From Hymenoscyphus infarciens (taxonomy: Eukaryota > Ascomycota > Leotiomycetes > Helotiales > Helotiaceae): 64,000 bases of DNA. Positions 1 to 11,699 of this stretch are shown piece after piece; position 1 is the stretch's first letter; the number at the start of each line of letters is the position of its first letter. Both the position numbers and the translations under genes were made by a program. The notes beneath the pieces were generated by a model. It worked only from the letters and a program-made list of their open reading frames with translations, searched no databases and was not told the origin of the DNA. Location: contig LLCB01000066.1 in NCBI GenBank assembly GCA_001414345.1, positions 62,001-126,000 on the forward strand. The letters are read 5' to 3'.

Positions 1-1390
1 ATAATGTAGACGAGAACCTCAAAACTCAAAACCCTTGGACCCCGAACCTTGGACTCCGTACCTTCACCCAGCAAGTTAACAAACATCAAGTACTCAAACA
101 TCACCTCCGAGAGGACAGTCGCGAGTAAGCTATAAACTGCCCAGTAAGCCGAACTCAACCTGGAGAGTAAGCCAAACAAAAACCAGCTTACTCATAACTT
201 ATTTTTAGCCCCCAAACTTGTACCCAGTAAGCCATCAAACCTCAGGTAAACCAACACGGGGTTTTGGGGGCCAAGAAAGGTGTGAAGGGTAAGCCAAGAA
301 TCACCCAGTGCGCCATCAAACAACTAGTAAACCAACACGAAGGTTTGGGAACCAAAAAGAAGTCACGAAGTAACCCCAAACTCAAGACCTCATCGTCCAA
401 CAAGTGAGCTACCGAAACCCAAATCTCAAATTATGAATCTGCACCAAATTCGCCAACCTCCAATAATAACCACAATAAAGCTCCACCAGTATGGAACACG
501 AGACGCGCATTACAGGAAGAAGCAAAAAAAGCTAGGGTTGAGTATTGAAAAAGCAACGCTATCAAAACCCACCCCAGGAATTTCCACCCCCTCGCGTAAA
601 GTATTGCTTTTGTTGACCTGTACTTGCGTTGACGATGGCAAAGGACTCTAGAATGGAGGGTTTATCTCATGTGAGGCTTTCTTGGTTCTTGTATTTTGCG
701 AGTCGGCGTTTTACTTCTTTAGATAGAGATCTTGGAGAAACGCGTCGGGTTATGGAGCTCGTAAGGCAACTAGACTGTAAGTATGCTTATTAGAAATTAT
801 GTTTAAAGTTGTAAGTATAAAGAGAGTGGTAGTAATCTCTAATCTTGGGCGTCAAGTACACATATAACCTAATGAAATGGCCGAAGCTTAAGCGAAGTTA
901 TGTTACGTTTTCTCTTCAACTGATCTATGGGAACTCGCTTCTAGTTACTGTAAAGATTGCATTGTAGTTGCGAATTTTCATTCATAGAATTAGACGAGTT
1001 CTGCGCAGCACCACTGGAGCCTCAATCATTGACTATTGTCAGAATCCTTCCACAGGAAACGTTCCTTTGTGCATCACATCAGCTTTTTATCTATTCTGTA
1101 ACATCAGAGTCATGTTCTCGACACAAAGAGGGGAGGGTGGTCGGTTGCGTCGGAACCTCACTTCTTTGTTTTGTTCTGGCAACTTAATTCGGTCCCTCAA
1201 ATTTTTTCGAGATGCAACAACAACACTCGGGTGGAATCGACATTCGGAATCAAAATTTGGGGTCTTCTTTCTCCCTTCATTTTGCTCTCCAGAGAGGAAA
1301 AACCATATTCCGAGTTTCCCTTCCTTCAATCCCGTAATCCACAGACCATAACCAAAACCAAAAGCCTCCCCCTCAACCTCGCCTAATACA
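1..1390. other. Intergenic; degenerate tandem repeat at the left edge
   Basis: No convincing gene is seen. Bases about 140-400 hold two, possibly three, diverged copies of a unit of about 81 bases. The clearest pair begins at about 223 and 304, each starting with CCCAGT and containing GCCATCAAAC and GTAAACCAACACG. The rest is ordinary non-coding DNA leading into the gene that starts at 1391. Short open frames here have no protein-like composition. Confidence 0.5.
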
Positions 1391-3135
1391 ATGCCCCCAC
1401 AAAAGATGGCAGACTCCCAAGACCGGCGCGAGGGGATCCTCGAAATCCTAGCCCTGACAGTCTTCCGCGGCGTCCAACTCTCCCTCATCCGCGCCGACAT
1501 CCGCCGCTACAACACACACACCCTCATGACCCCCCTCCGCGTCCCGCACTTCCAAGGCGACCACCGCGTACGCGAAGCCGCCGGCGCCGAACTTTTCGCC
1601 GACCTCCTAACCTACGCCGTCCCCCGAAAAGACTGCGTTTCCTTCCTACACATCACGGATTCTTACCGCATGGCTCCTACCGTGGTATACCTCGCGAATC
1701 AAAGCGCTATTGATCATATAGATTTATACACGACTAGAAGGGCGAGAGAGGAGCCGGTGGAAGCGGTGCTGGGGAATATGGGGGAGTTGTATAGACTTGC
1801 TTTGACCGAGGCGAGTACGGAGGAGGATCAGTGTTGGAGGTTGGCGTTGCCGGTTATTGGGACGAAGTGTTTTGAGACGTTCCCGTGGAGAGCGGCGATT
1901 CCGCTGGCGATGCAGGGGGTGAGGGAGAAGATTTTGGAGTGGGATGGTGATCCTGAGCAAGAGGGGATTCGGGAGATTGTTTGGGTTGTTGATACGCCCC
2001 TGAGGGATGATGGGGTGGTGCAGACGCAGTTGCCTGATTATCGGAGGAGGGAGAATGAGGTTATTGAGGAGTATCATAAGAATTTTGAGAAGTACTTTGT
2101 TAATCTGGGCGCGCTTATTTTGCCTGATAATCCGGTGGCTGAAGGGGGTGGTGGCGATAGAGGAGATGGGGGAGGTGATGGTGGTGGTGGTTTGGATTTT
2201 GGTGAAGGAGGGGGCGGTAGAAAAAGAGGGAGAGGAGCAGGGGATAAAGGAGGAAGGAAAGGGGGAGAAAAAAGGGGAGGAAGAAGAAGACCCGAGGAAG
2301 ACGAAGATGTGGAGGAAGGGGTGGAGGGAGATGACGAAAATGGTGCAAATTCAGACACGAGTACTGACACTGACGAGGAGTCTCCTTTACATGGAGATCT
2401 ATTCCCCGAAGCGCCCAAAGCTGCCCCGATTAAATCTAAAGTCAAGACTCCGACAGCCAGATCTCTCGAGGTGGGTCTTCTTGTCTGAGTTCCCCTTCAG
2501 CATGGAGGTTTCGGGGAGGTGAGATTTTCTTTCCTCCTCATGCAGGCTTCTTGAAAGGACAATACTGACTCTGACATCTTCCGTAGACCGGGATGCTAGC
2601 GTTACAGGGAATTTCAGCGCCAGCAACAGCACCACGCAAACCTCCAGTAGAACGTGTGCCGCTTGAGGAGTTAACACCCCCCGCGAAAAGAAAACCAGAA
2701 ACGACAATAGAAGAAGATTCAGGTGACTCAAGTTATTCAGAAGGAGAACCCGAGGAGTCCGAGGGAACCCCCCCATCACCGCCAGAGAATTTAGATTCAG
2801 AGGAAAGCGCTCGAGAGACAGGAGAAGAATCAAATGGTTCGGATGACTCGGATTTTGATGGTAAACCAAAGAAGAAGTATTATATTTGTGAGGGAGAAAC
2901 TCAAACGGGAAGACCTTGTCGGAACAAAGTCCACACAACAGCTGATGGAGTGAAGTTGTGTCCTCTACATAAACACCAAGCTAAGGGTAAAGAGAAGGGA
3001 AAGGGAACGAAAAGAAGTACTACGCGCAATACTCGTAATTCAAGAGAAAGCACGCAAAGTCCGCAAACTGCTCCGGAGACTACCTATACCACGCGAAGTG
3101 GGCGGAATACGCGACAGACGCGATATGGCCCATAA
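1391..3135 (+). CDS. Macro-like domain protein with acidic/basic linker and C-terminal Cys3His cluster
   Basis: Two exons, 1391-2470 and 2587-3135, separated by a 116-base phase-0 intron (donor GTGGGT, acceptor TAG); the product is 542 residues. A second ATG lies 15 bases downstream and could be the true start. Residues about 45-215 resemble a macro (ADP-ribose-binding) fold, especially the stretch LALPVIGTKCFETFPW followed by a helix and the strand EIVWVVDT, which match the C-terminal half of macro domains. The N-terminal half is divergent, so activity is uncertain. Residues about 250-320 are Gly-, Lys/Arg- and Glu-rich, suggesting a disordered, possibly nuclear segment. Near the end the pattern C-x8-C followed by CPLH looks like a small zinc-binding cluster, and the tail is rich in Thr, Arg and Ser. 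Function is inferred only: perhaps an ADP-ribose-linked chromatin or stress protein. Confidence 0.65.
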
Positions 3136-5606
3136 AGGCTCATGTAGATAATGTTATAGAGGTCATAGCTAGAGTTTAAACATAAAACTCTTGAGAATCT
3201 CTTGTCTGAAAATGGAGAAAAAAAATTGGTGGTGAAAACTTAGCTGGTGGTAAGAATGAGGACATTCGTCTCCGCCCACCATCTTTTCTTATGACTCCAA
3301 GTATTCTCAGGTAATCGTACGAGAAGGTCTAGAAAAAGTGAGAAACCAGGTTTCTGATTCTGGTAGACCTTTCCCACAATAATTATCCTAGAACTTTCCA
3401 TGCAAGTATAGATTATTGAATAACAATCCTTGTGAGGAGGTTCACAGGTTTCGAGCTCGACTTGGGCTTCCTCAAGATCCTCTTGAGCTTCATCAGCCGC
3501 AAGGTTGCGAAAAGCCTTGTCCGCCATTTGGCTAGGTAATTTGTTAGTTTATGAAAATTAATATCGAGAAGGGTAGGAAAGGACAAAGCAGTAGAAAGAT
3601 GCCCGATTCTCTCACCTTGCTTCCTGTAGACTCTTTTTGAAGTAATTGAAAACCGAGTTGGACAACTTACGTTGATAGTCAGGCCCCGAGCCTTGCTTCG
3701 GACCTGACATTGGCCAAGGCCTCTCACGGCTTTATTGTGCCTGATTAGAAGCCACATACCAGGTCGGACAGGTCTTACAAAATGCAGTCTGCACCCCACG
3801 GCTTCACCGACTTTTTTGAATGATGTGCTCCAGGTTGCTCGCTTTTGGAGTCCAGTGAGAGCGTCCCAAGTCTACCAAGTGCAACACGCACGTGTACGAC
3901 CATAAGTTTAATGGAGCACTAAAGGAGTGGGCTGACGAGTCATAGGTGGTTTGTGGTTTCTTCTGTATGAGCGTTTTAAGCCAGCGGGGACCTTGTTTTT
4001 GTCTTGGAAGGTTAAGCGGAAGCAGATTCCGTATCTCCATTAAACCATTTCGATCAGAGTCAAGCCCCCAAGACTCCAGAGTCCAGACTCAAGACAATTG
4101 CGTGGAGGTCAAGTTTCTCCAGCAACATGGAACCTCTTTGGATAAGGCAGGGAGGGCCAAGGGTCGGTCGACAAGGGGGATGTTTATGTGGGCGGCTACT
4201 CGTGAGTCGTGAGTCGTGACCCCTTCCCATGAGTGCACCAGCCCAGCCAGAGCCTCCTGAAAAGGGCTTGATTTTCTGCAGCCGAGGTACTTGATGCGAG
4301 ATGCGAAGAATAGGACGAGATGAGGCCTTTTTCGGCTTTCTGATGTCCACCAGTCAGGCAGAGAGTGTCAAGAGCAGCAGAATGGGATGAGGCAGGAGAA
4401 GAAGGAGATGAAGGAGAAGAAGGAGAAGAAGGAATGGCAGAGGTGGCATGTGTGCCAGCAAGCACTTGAAAACGGCAGTCGACAGACACACCGGGATCGT
4501 CTCCCAGGAGCTGATGGGGGAACGTTGAGGTGTCACCTTGAAGATACTATGTACCTATGCTGCCGTTACCCAAATCTGACCCAAGTAGGTAATTGTGAAA
4601 TCCGTTTGTGTCGCGTCCATGTGCCCTCGTTTGTTCTCCAGGTTGCTCACGCTTACGTGCGGTGTTCCGGCTCTTTTTGGAATGCCCAGGTCTGCCCAGC
4701 CGTCACAGGAAGGTCCATCAGTATTGGCCCAGCATCACTTTCATTATGTTCTGCTATCTAGAACTCCCAAGGCCAACCGGCGTGAAACTTCTGGGCGGAG
4801 ACGACGATACATTGGAGACCTGTCTGCCGCATCGAATAATTTCAGATCGGCCTGCATCTCGCTGCTGCGTTTTTAGGTGCAAGCATTGTGTTGCTGCCAA
4901 GTGATGAAGCTATCGGCAAGCGAGACTGGGCGTTATCGGAAATTCCCTAATCGTGCCACGGTGATTGGCGGGGAGGAGCCAATTCAGACCTCAGGGTGTT
5001 CTACTATGCCAAGCAAAGTGAGTGGTGGTGGTGGGTGAAGTTGCCAAGGCAAGCGCAAGCGCAACCCCACCATGCTATGGCCGGGCAGATCAGAGGGACA
5101 GAGGGACAGAGGGACAGCAGAAGCAAAGACGGGAGGGACAGACAGAGCGATGCGAGGTGACTGGGGTCATTCCCTCTCTTCAGAGCTTCACTTCAAGCTT
5201 GAGCGAAAAGCCGATGTCATAAAAACCCCGACCTCCACTGCAGGGCAAGACTCACCTCACCACGCCAGCATCCTCTCCACCCAACAAAACCCCCTCCCTC
5301 CCCCTTCTATTCATAATTTCCTCACCCCCATTCATTCCTACACCCCCAACCCAACACCAACTCCATCTCCATTGATTGCGAATTGCTTCGGTGCACACGA
5401 CAAACGTCCAACAGAAGCTCGTGAAGCTCGGAATTCACCCCTCGCTCCGGCCGGCCACGGTTGCTCTCGGTATTCAAAGCAAGCTCCCAGAGCTTTGTTT
5501 CCCTCCAACGAACGAAACCAAATCAACCCCCTCATCCCTTGGAGCTCCTTCTCCTCCATCTTCTCCCTCCTACAACTCGCCCTTCTTTCGCGCAACACCT
5601 CTCACC
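3136..5606. other. Intergenic and pyruvate carboxylase upstream region
   Basis: No gene is supported. There is a purine tract (GAAGGAGAA type) at about 4385-4435, three copies of GAGGGACA at about 5092-5117, and a pyrimidine-rich leader at about 5270-5600 just before the pyruvate carboxylase start, typical of strong fungal promoters. A CCAAT box in reverse orientation (ATTGG) is at 4964-4968. Minus-strand open frames at 3240-3527 and 3413-3799 lack recognisable protein features. Confidence 0.4.
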
Positions 5607-8600
5607 ATGGCCGATCAGGATCATCAACACCATGGCCCTAATGGCGCCTACAGCGAGGTCTTTGAGGACACCGACGTCAAGCACCCTCAAACCATCCACC
5701 GAATTCGTGCCAATTCCAGCATCATGCAATTGAAGAAGCTTTTGGGTATGTCCCTCCAATCCCAATCCTGGCGCTCTTCTACCCCGCGAAAAAGGAAGGA
5801 GACAGGAAAGAAAGGCTTGCTAATTCACTTGGGTGACGATAGTGGCCAACAGAGGAGAAATTCGTAAGTACCTCCACTCCTTCAATGGTGCCGTGTTCGC
5901 TGGCTGACAACGGTATAGCTATTCGGGTATGTTCTGTCAATGGGGCGGGTGACGCGGGGTAATTGAGCTTGCTAACTTTCTGCTGGGGATAGATTTTCAG
6001 AACAGTAAGCTTTCCCCGACCCCGTTTCGGTCGACAATTGCTGACCCCTCCATAGGCACACGAACTGTCACTCCAGACAGTTGCAGTCTTCAGGTAGATT
6101 CCCCTTTCGCCTTTTTGATGTGGTGGGCGGAACTGACAATTGCTAGTTACGAGGACCGACTTTCCATGCACAGACAAAGTGGGTACCGCCCGCGGGGTAG
6201 CAGAGTCAGAGAGCGGTCTGCTAATCAAAATTCCACTTTTAGAAGCAGACGAAGCCTATGTTATTGGAAAGCGAGGTCAATACACACCAGTCGGGGCATA
6301 TTTGGCTGGAGATGAGATTATCAAGATTGCACTGCAACATGGAGTACAGATGATCCACCCCGGTATGATGGAGTAACCCAACCTACACGGAAAAGTCATT
6401 CTAATTTCCCCTCCCAGGATATGGTTTCCTCTCTGAGAATGCCGAGTTTGCACGAAACGTTGAGAAGGCTGGCCTAATTGTACGTTGTTTCATCCTCTCT
6501 TCGCTTCCCCCAACTACTGGTAGTGCACCCGCTAACTAGTCCTTCTGACAGTTCGTTGGTCCCTCTCCCGAAGTCATCGACTCGCTAGGTGACAAGGTCT
6601 CCGCCCGAACTCTGGCCATCAAGGCGGGTGTACCCGTGGTTCCGGGAACCGAAGGTGCCGTTGATAAGTTCGAGGATGTCAAGAAGTTTACCGACGAGTA
6701 CGGCTTCCCAATCATCATCAAGGCTGCATACGGAGGTGGTGGACGTGGTATGCGAGTTGTTCGGGAACAAAAGGACCTTGAAGACTCCTTCACCCGAGCC
6801 ACTTCCGAGGCCAAATCGGCCTTCGGGAATGGCACCGTTTTCGTGGAGAGATTCCTCGACAAACCAAAGCACATCGAGGTCCAACTTCTGGGAGATAACC
6901 AAGGAAACATTGTTCATCTCTATGAGCGTGATTGCTCCGTTCAACGCAGGCATCAAAAGGTCGTTGAATTGGCACCAGCAAAGGATCTGCCAGCCAGTGT
7001 CAGAGACAGCCTTCTTGCCGACGCTGTCAAGCTTGCAAAGTCGGTCAACTACCGAAATGCTGGTACGGCCGAGTTCTTGGTTGATCAACAAAACCGATAC
7101 TACTTTATCGAGATCAACCCCCGTATTCAAGTCGAGCACACCATTACTGAGGAAATTACCGGTATCGATCTCATCGCTGCACAAATCCAAATTGCCGCTG
7201 GTGCAACATTGTCTCAGCTAGGTCTCACCCAAGACCGTATCTCTACTAGAGGATTTGCTATTCAATGCCGTATCACCACGGAAGATCCCGCCAAGGGATT
7301 CTCACCAGATACTGGAAAGATTGAAGTTTATCGATCAGCTGGTGGTAATGGAGTCCGTTTGGATGGTGGTAATGGATTTGCAGGCGCAATCATCAGTACG
7401 TCCCCATTCTCTCCTCCCTCCCCCCCCCCCCTTGGCTCGTGATTTGACGTGAAAAACATGTGCTAATTTCTTATAGCTCCTCATTATGATAGGTTAGTTT
7501 CTCCAGCTTTTTTCTCCAGGCATAAATCTAGAAATGACATTACTAACCCTGCCGCAGCATGTTAGTCAAGTGCACTTGCCACGGCTCCACATACGAAATC
7601 GCACGACGAAAGATGTTGAGAGCCTTGGTTGAGTTCCGTATTCGTGGAGTCAAGACCAACATTCCTTTCTTGGCAACTTTGCTCACCCACCCTACTTTCA
7701 TTGAGGGTAACTGCTGGACCACCTTCATCGATGATACGCCAGAGCTCTTTGATCTCGTTGGTAGTCAAAATCGTGCTCAAAAGCTTTTGGCATACCTCGG
7801 AGATATTGCCGTCAATGGCAGTAGCATCGCTGGTCAAATTGGCGAGCCAAAATTCAAGGGCGAAATCATCATGCCAGAACTTCTCGATGACGCCGGAAAC
7901 AAGCTTGATGTTTCTGAGCCATGCAAGACTGGATGGAGAAACGTCCTGGTTAAGGATGGCCCAGAAGCTTTCGCAAAGGCCGTCCGTGCCAACAAGGGTT
8001 GTCTTCTTATGGATACCACTTGGCGTGATGCTCATCAATCTTTACTGGCAACCCGTGTTCGAACAGTTGATCTTTTGAGCATTGCAAAGGAGACTAGTCA
8101 CGCTTACAGCAACTTGTACAGTCTTGAATGCTGGGGTGGTGCTACTTTCGATGTAGCCATGAGATTCCTTTATGAGGATCCTTGGGACAGACTCAGAAAG
8201 ATGCGCAAGCTCATTCCAAACATTCCCTTCCAGATGTTGCTCCGTGGTGCCAACGGTGTCGCATACTCTTCGCTACCGGATAACGCAATCTATCACTTCT
8301 GTGAGCAAGCAAAGAAGCACGGTGTCGACATTTTCCGCGTCTTCGATGCTTTGAACGACATTGATCAACTCGAGGTCGGTATCAAGGCTGTCCACAAGGC
8401 TGGAGGTGTCGTTGAAGGTACCATTTGTTATTCCGGAGACATGCTTAACCCAAAGAAGAAGTACAACTTGGAATACTATCTTTCACTGGTTGAGAAGCTT
8501 GTCGCTCTCAAGATTCACATCTTGGGTGTCAAGGATATGGCAGGTGTTCTTAAGCCCAAGGCTGCTACCCTCTTGATCGGCGCTATTCGCAAGAAGTACC

Positions 8601-9944
8601 CAGATCTCCCAATTCACGTTCACACTCACGACTCCGCTGGTACTGGTGTTGCTTCCATGGTTGCTTGCGCCAACGCAGGTGCGGATGCCGTTGATACTGC
8701 CACTGACAGTTTGTCTGGTATGACCTCTCAACCAAGTGTCGGAGCCGTTCTTGCCTCTTTAGAGGGTTCGGATCTCGACCCAGGATTGAACGTCCACCAC
8801 GTCCGAGCCATCGATACATACTGGGCACAACTCCGTCTCCTTTACTCACCCTTCGAGGCTGGTCTTACAGGTCCTGATCCAGAAGTTTATGAGCACGAGA
8901 TTCCAGGTGGTCAATTGACCAACATGATGTTCCAAGCCTCCCAACTCGGTCTTGGTGCTCAATGGGCTGAGACCAAGAAGGCCTACGAGGCAGCAAACGA
9001 CTTGCTCGGCGATATCGTCAAGGTCACCCCTACCTCCAAGGTCGTCGGCGATTTGGCTCAATTCATGGTTTCCAACAAACTTAGCTTTGATGATGTCCAG
9101 AAGAAGGCTGCTGAGCTTGATTTCCCTGGTTCAGTTCTTGAATTCTTCGAGGGCTTGATGGGTCAACCATACGGAGGCTTCCCTGAGCCACTGCGCACCA
9201 ATGCTCTCCGAAACAGAAGAAAGCTCGACAAGAGACCTGGGTTGACCTTGGAGCCACTTGATCTCGCAAAGATCAAGAAGGAGATTCACACCAAATGGGG
9301 CAGTGTCACCGAATGCGATGTGGCCAGTTATGCCATGTACCCCAAGGTCTTTGAGGATTTCCGAAAGTTCACCCAAAAGTATGGTGATCTCAGCGTTTTG
9401 CCAACAAGATACTTCTTGTCCGCACCTCAGATCGGCGAGGAATTCCACGTCGAGTTGGAGAAGGGAAAGATTTTGATCTTGAAGCTGCTTGCAGTTGGTC
9501 CTTTGTCTGATACTACTGGTCAACGTGAAGTGTTCTACGAGATGAATGGTAAGCTTTTTTTGTGATGTGTCTTGTAAGCACTGCTAACATAACCCAGGCG
9601 AGGTCCGACAAGTTACTGTCGATGACAACAAGGCCGCTGTTGAGAATACCAGTCGTCCAAAGGCCGATCCTAACGATTCAAGCCAAGTCGGTGCACCAAT
9701 GTCTGGTGTCGTTGTCGAGATTCGTGTCCACGATGGCCACGAGTGCAAGAAGGGTGATCCGATTGCAGTACTTAGTGCCATGAAGATGGTAAGTTGTCAC
9801 TCTCCTTCCCCTCATCGCTTTTCTAACAAATCACCCTAGGAAATGGTCATCTCGGCACCACATGCTGGTAAGGTTGGACACCTTCAAGTCAAGGAGGGTG
9901 ATTCCGTCGGAGGTGCAGACCTCATCTGTAAGATTGAGAAGTGA
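5607..9944 (+). CDS. pyc1: Pyruvate carboxylase
   Basis: Makes oxaloacetate from pyruvate, bicarbonate and ATP, refilling the TCA cycle and feeding gluconeogenesis and aspartate synthesis; cytosolic in most fungi. Thirteen exons: 5607-5745, 5843-5863, 5929-5936, 5993-6004, 6056-6093, 6147-6178, 6243-6362, 6418-6479, 6552-7395, 7477-7492, 7558-9548, 9598-9788, 9840-9944. All junctions keep frame and give 1192 residues, the usual fungal length. Domains in order: biotin carboxylase (VANRGEI near residue 53, ATP-grasp glycine loop [17 protein letters not shown]), carboxyltransferase ([10 protein letters not shown], then HTHDSAG), and C-terminal biotinyl domain with AMKM, biotin lysine at 1157. 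The 5' part is unusually fragmented, with exons of 21, 8, 12 and 16 bases. The start is the first ATG of the conserved frame, in context CACCATGG. Confidence 0.97.
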
Positions 9945-11699
9945 AAGGGCTTTGTCTGAGAATGCAGGTCGCAAGGCTTTTTAAGGAAAAGTTATTAGTA
10001 GAAAACAGAGGCCATCGCTTCGTCTTGGGATTGATGAAGTATAGAATGATAACGAGTTAACGAGGTCAAGAATTTTGGGTGGCTTGGTTGGTGGATTGAT
10101 TGATGAAGGGGTAAAGGGAAAGAATGGTTTTGGGCTGCAATTGCCTGTGATTGAGACTTCTTACTTCCTATGAATATGTATGGTCTTCAACAACTTTTGT
10201 TCTTGGTGTTTTCGTGAAATGCATGCTGTTGTGAAATTGGTTGCCAAGGGGTAGAAGGATTTTTTCTTTCTTTCTAAAAATAAAAACACTGTTGCGTTTG
10301 ATTTGCTCTAGAAGAGTGGAGATGACATATATACAGCTTTGTTAGGTGAGAATTAAAGAACATTAAGATTAAATCTTAGTTTAAATTAAAAATACTTTTA
10401 AACTTCTATATTTACCTTCTATTCTTTAGAGAAGTAAACTAGAGTCTAAGAACTAGATTTTAAGAAAAGTAACTAGAGAAGAAGACTGATATTTCTCCTT
10501 TTGTTTTTTTTTTTATTTTGTTTTTTATTTTTATTTTTTTTATTTTTTGAGGAATAGGTGTTACTTGTAAAATTTCCAATACCCTTGAAATAGAAGAAAT
10601 TACTACTTTTTAGATATTGATTGACTTTACTAAGAATTATATATATTAATCTATAATATAGTATATAATTCTCCATATCTTTACAAAGACGATTATAAAT
10701 ATAGAAAGATTTATAACAAAGTAGAGAAAGAAATATAAAGTAAAGTAAAGTAAAGTAAAGAAATAAAGAAATAAATAAAAGAGATAATAGATTCTTTGAA
10801 GAAAAGAACCTTCTAAAAGAAAGACTAACTATACTTACTTACCTTAAAAGAAAAAAAGAAAAAAAGAAAGAAAGAAAGAAAAGCGAACGTAAACGTAAAT
10901 GTAAAAAGTAGAGAATTATTCTACGTCTCTTTATATTTAGCTCAGTTGTGAAAGGTGCTAGCTAGGTAGGTGCTTACTCGCGAGTAGAGTATGCGATAGC
11001 GCACTTACGAGTATGGTAAAAGTAGCGGCGTATTTATAAGAAACTCGTGGCTTACTTGTAAGTAGCTTGCTTAGAGTTTAGAGGTTCCTGGGACCTCTTT
11101 AGCCTAGCTATTTGAATGTTAAGTAATATATTATATAAAAGATTTGTATAGCTAGAAGATAAAAAGTCGATTGATCAAGAATACTTGAAACCTTTCGGAA
11201 ATCTAGATGCCCGACGGAGCAATACCAAAACAAGAACAAGAACAAGAACAATACGGTGGACCGATGCTATGGTAATTTCCAAAGCCATACATCAAGCACA
11301 TTATATCACCAAACCCAGGGAAAACGCAAGATGATATAAAGTAGCATAATATAGAATTAACATTCTCAGCTAGGAGTCTGAATACGATCTTTGTAATGTA
11401 TCAGCACAACAACTAATTCATATGCCACCCACACCATCCCGCCCAATCATTAATTATTACATCTACACATCAGTCATGACCTTTCGTTCATTTCCAATCA
11501 TAGACCAGCCAGTTCGTCACCCCCTTCCCCCCGTAAGTAGACTCGGAAAAGAAGAAAAAGAAAACAAGCTATGGAGAAAGTGTGGTATCATCGCACAAGA
11601 GCAAGAAAATAACACGCCATGCAATGCCTTTTTCCTCCCCAGACGAAGACCAGAAAATCGATGAGATGAAAATTCGCTCCAAACAACATAACGCTAGAT
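9945..11699. other. Intergenic with AT-rich island
   Basis: After the pyruvate carboxylase 3' region, about 10330-11180 is strongly AT-rich with short A/T homopolymers, AAAGT repeats (about 10738-10760) and AAAG repeats (about 10850-10882). No coding frame survives. This is the look of an old transposon relic degraded by repeat-induced point mutation, but no element can be named. From about 11200 composition returns to normal as 3' flank of the CLIP gene. Confidence 0.45.

Noticed and set aside
3240..3799. Minus-strand open frames downstream of the macro-like gene
   Set aside because: No signal peptide, motif or convincing splice pair; composition does not stand out from chance.
10936..11095. 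tRNA-like A box (TAGCTCAGTTG) and a GGTTC motif further on
   Set aside because: Spacing of about 150 bases, no cloverleaf and no acceptor stem; not a tRNA gene.
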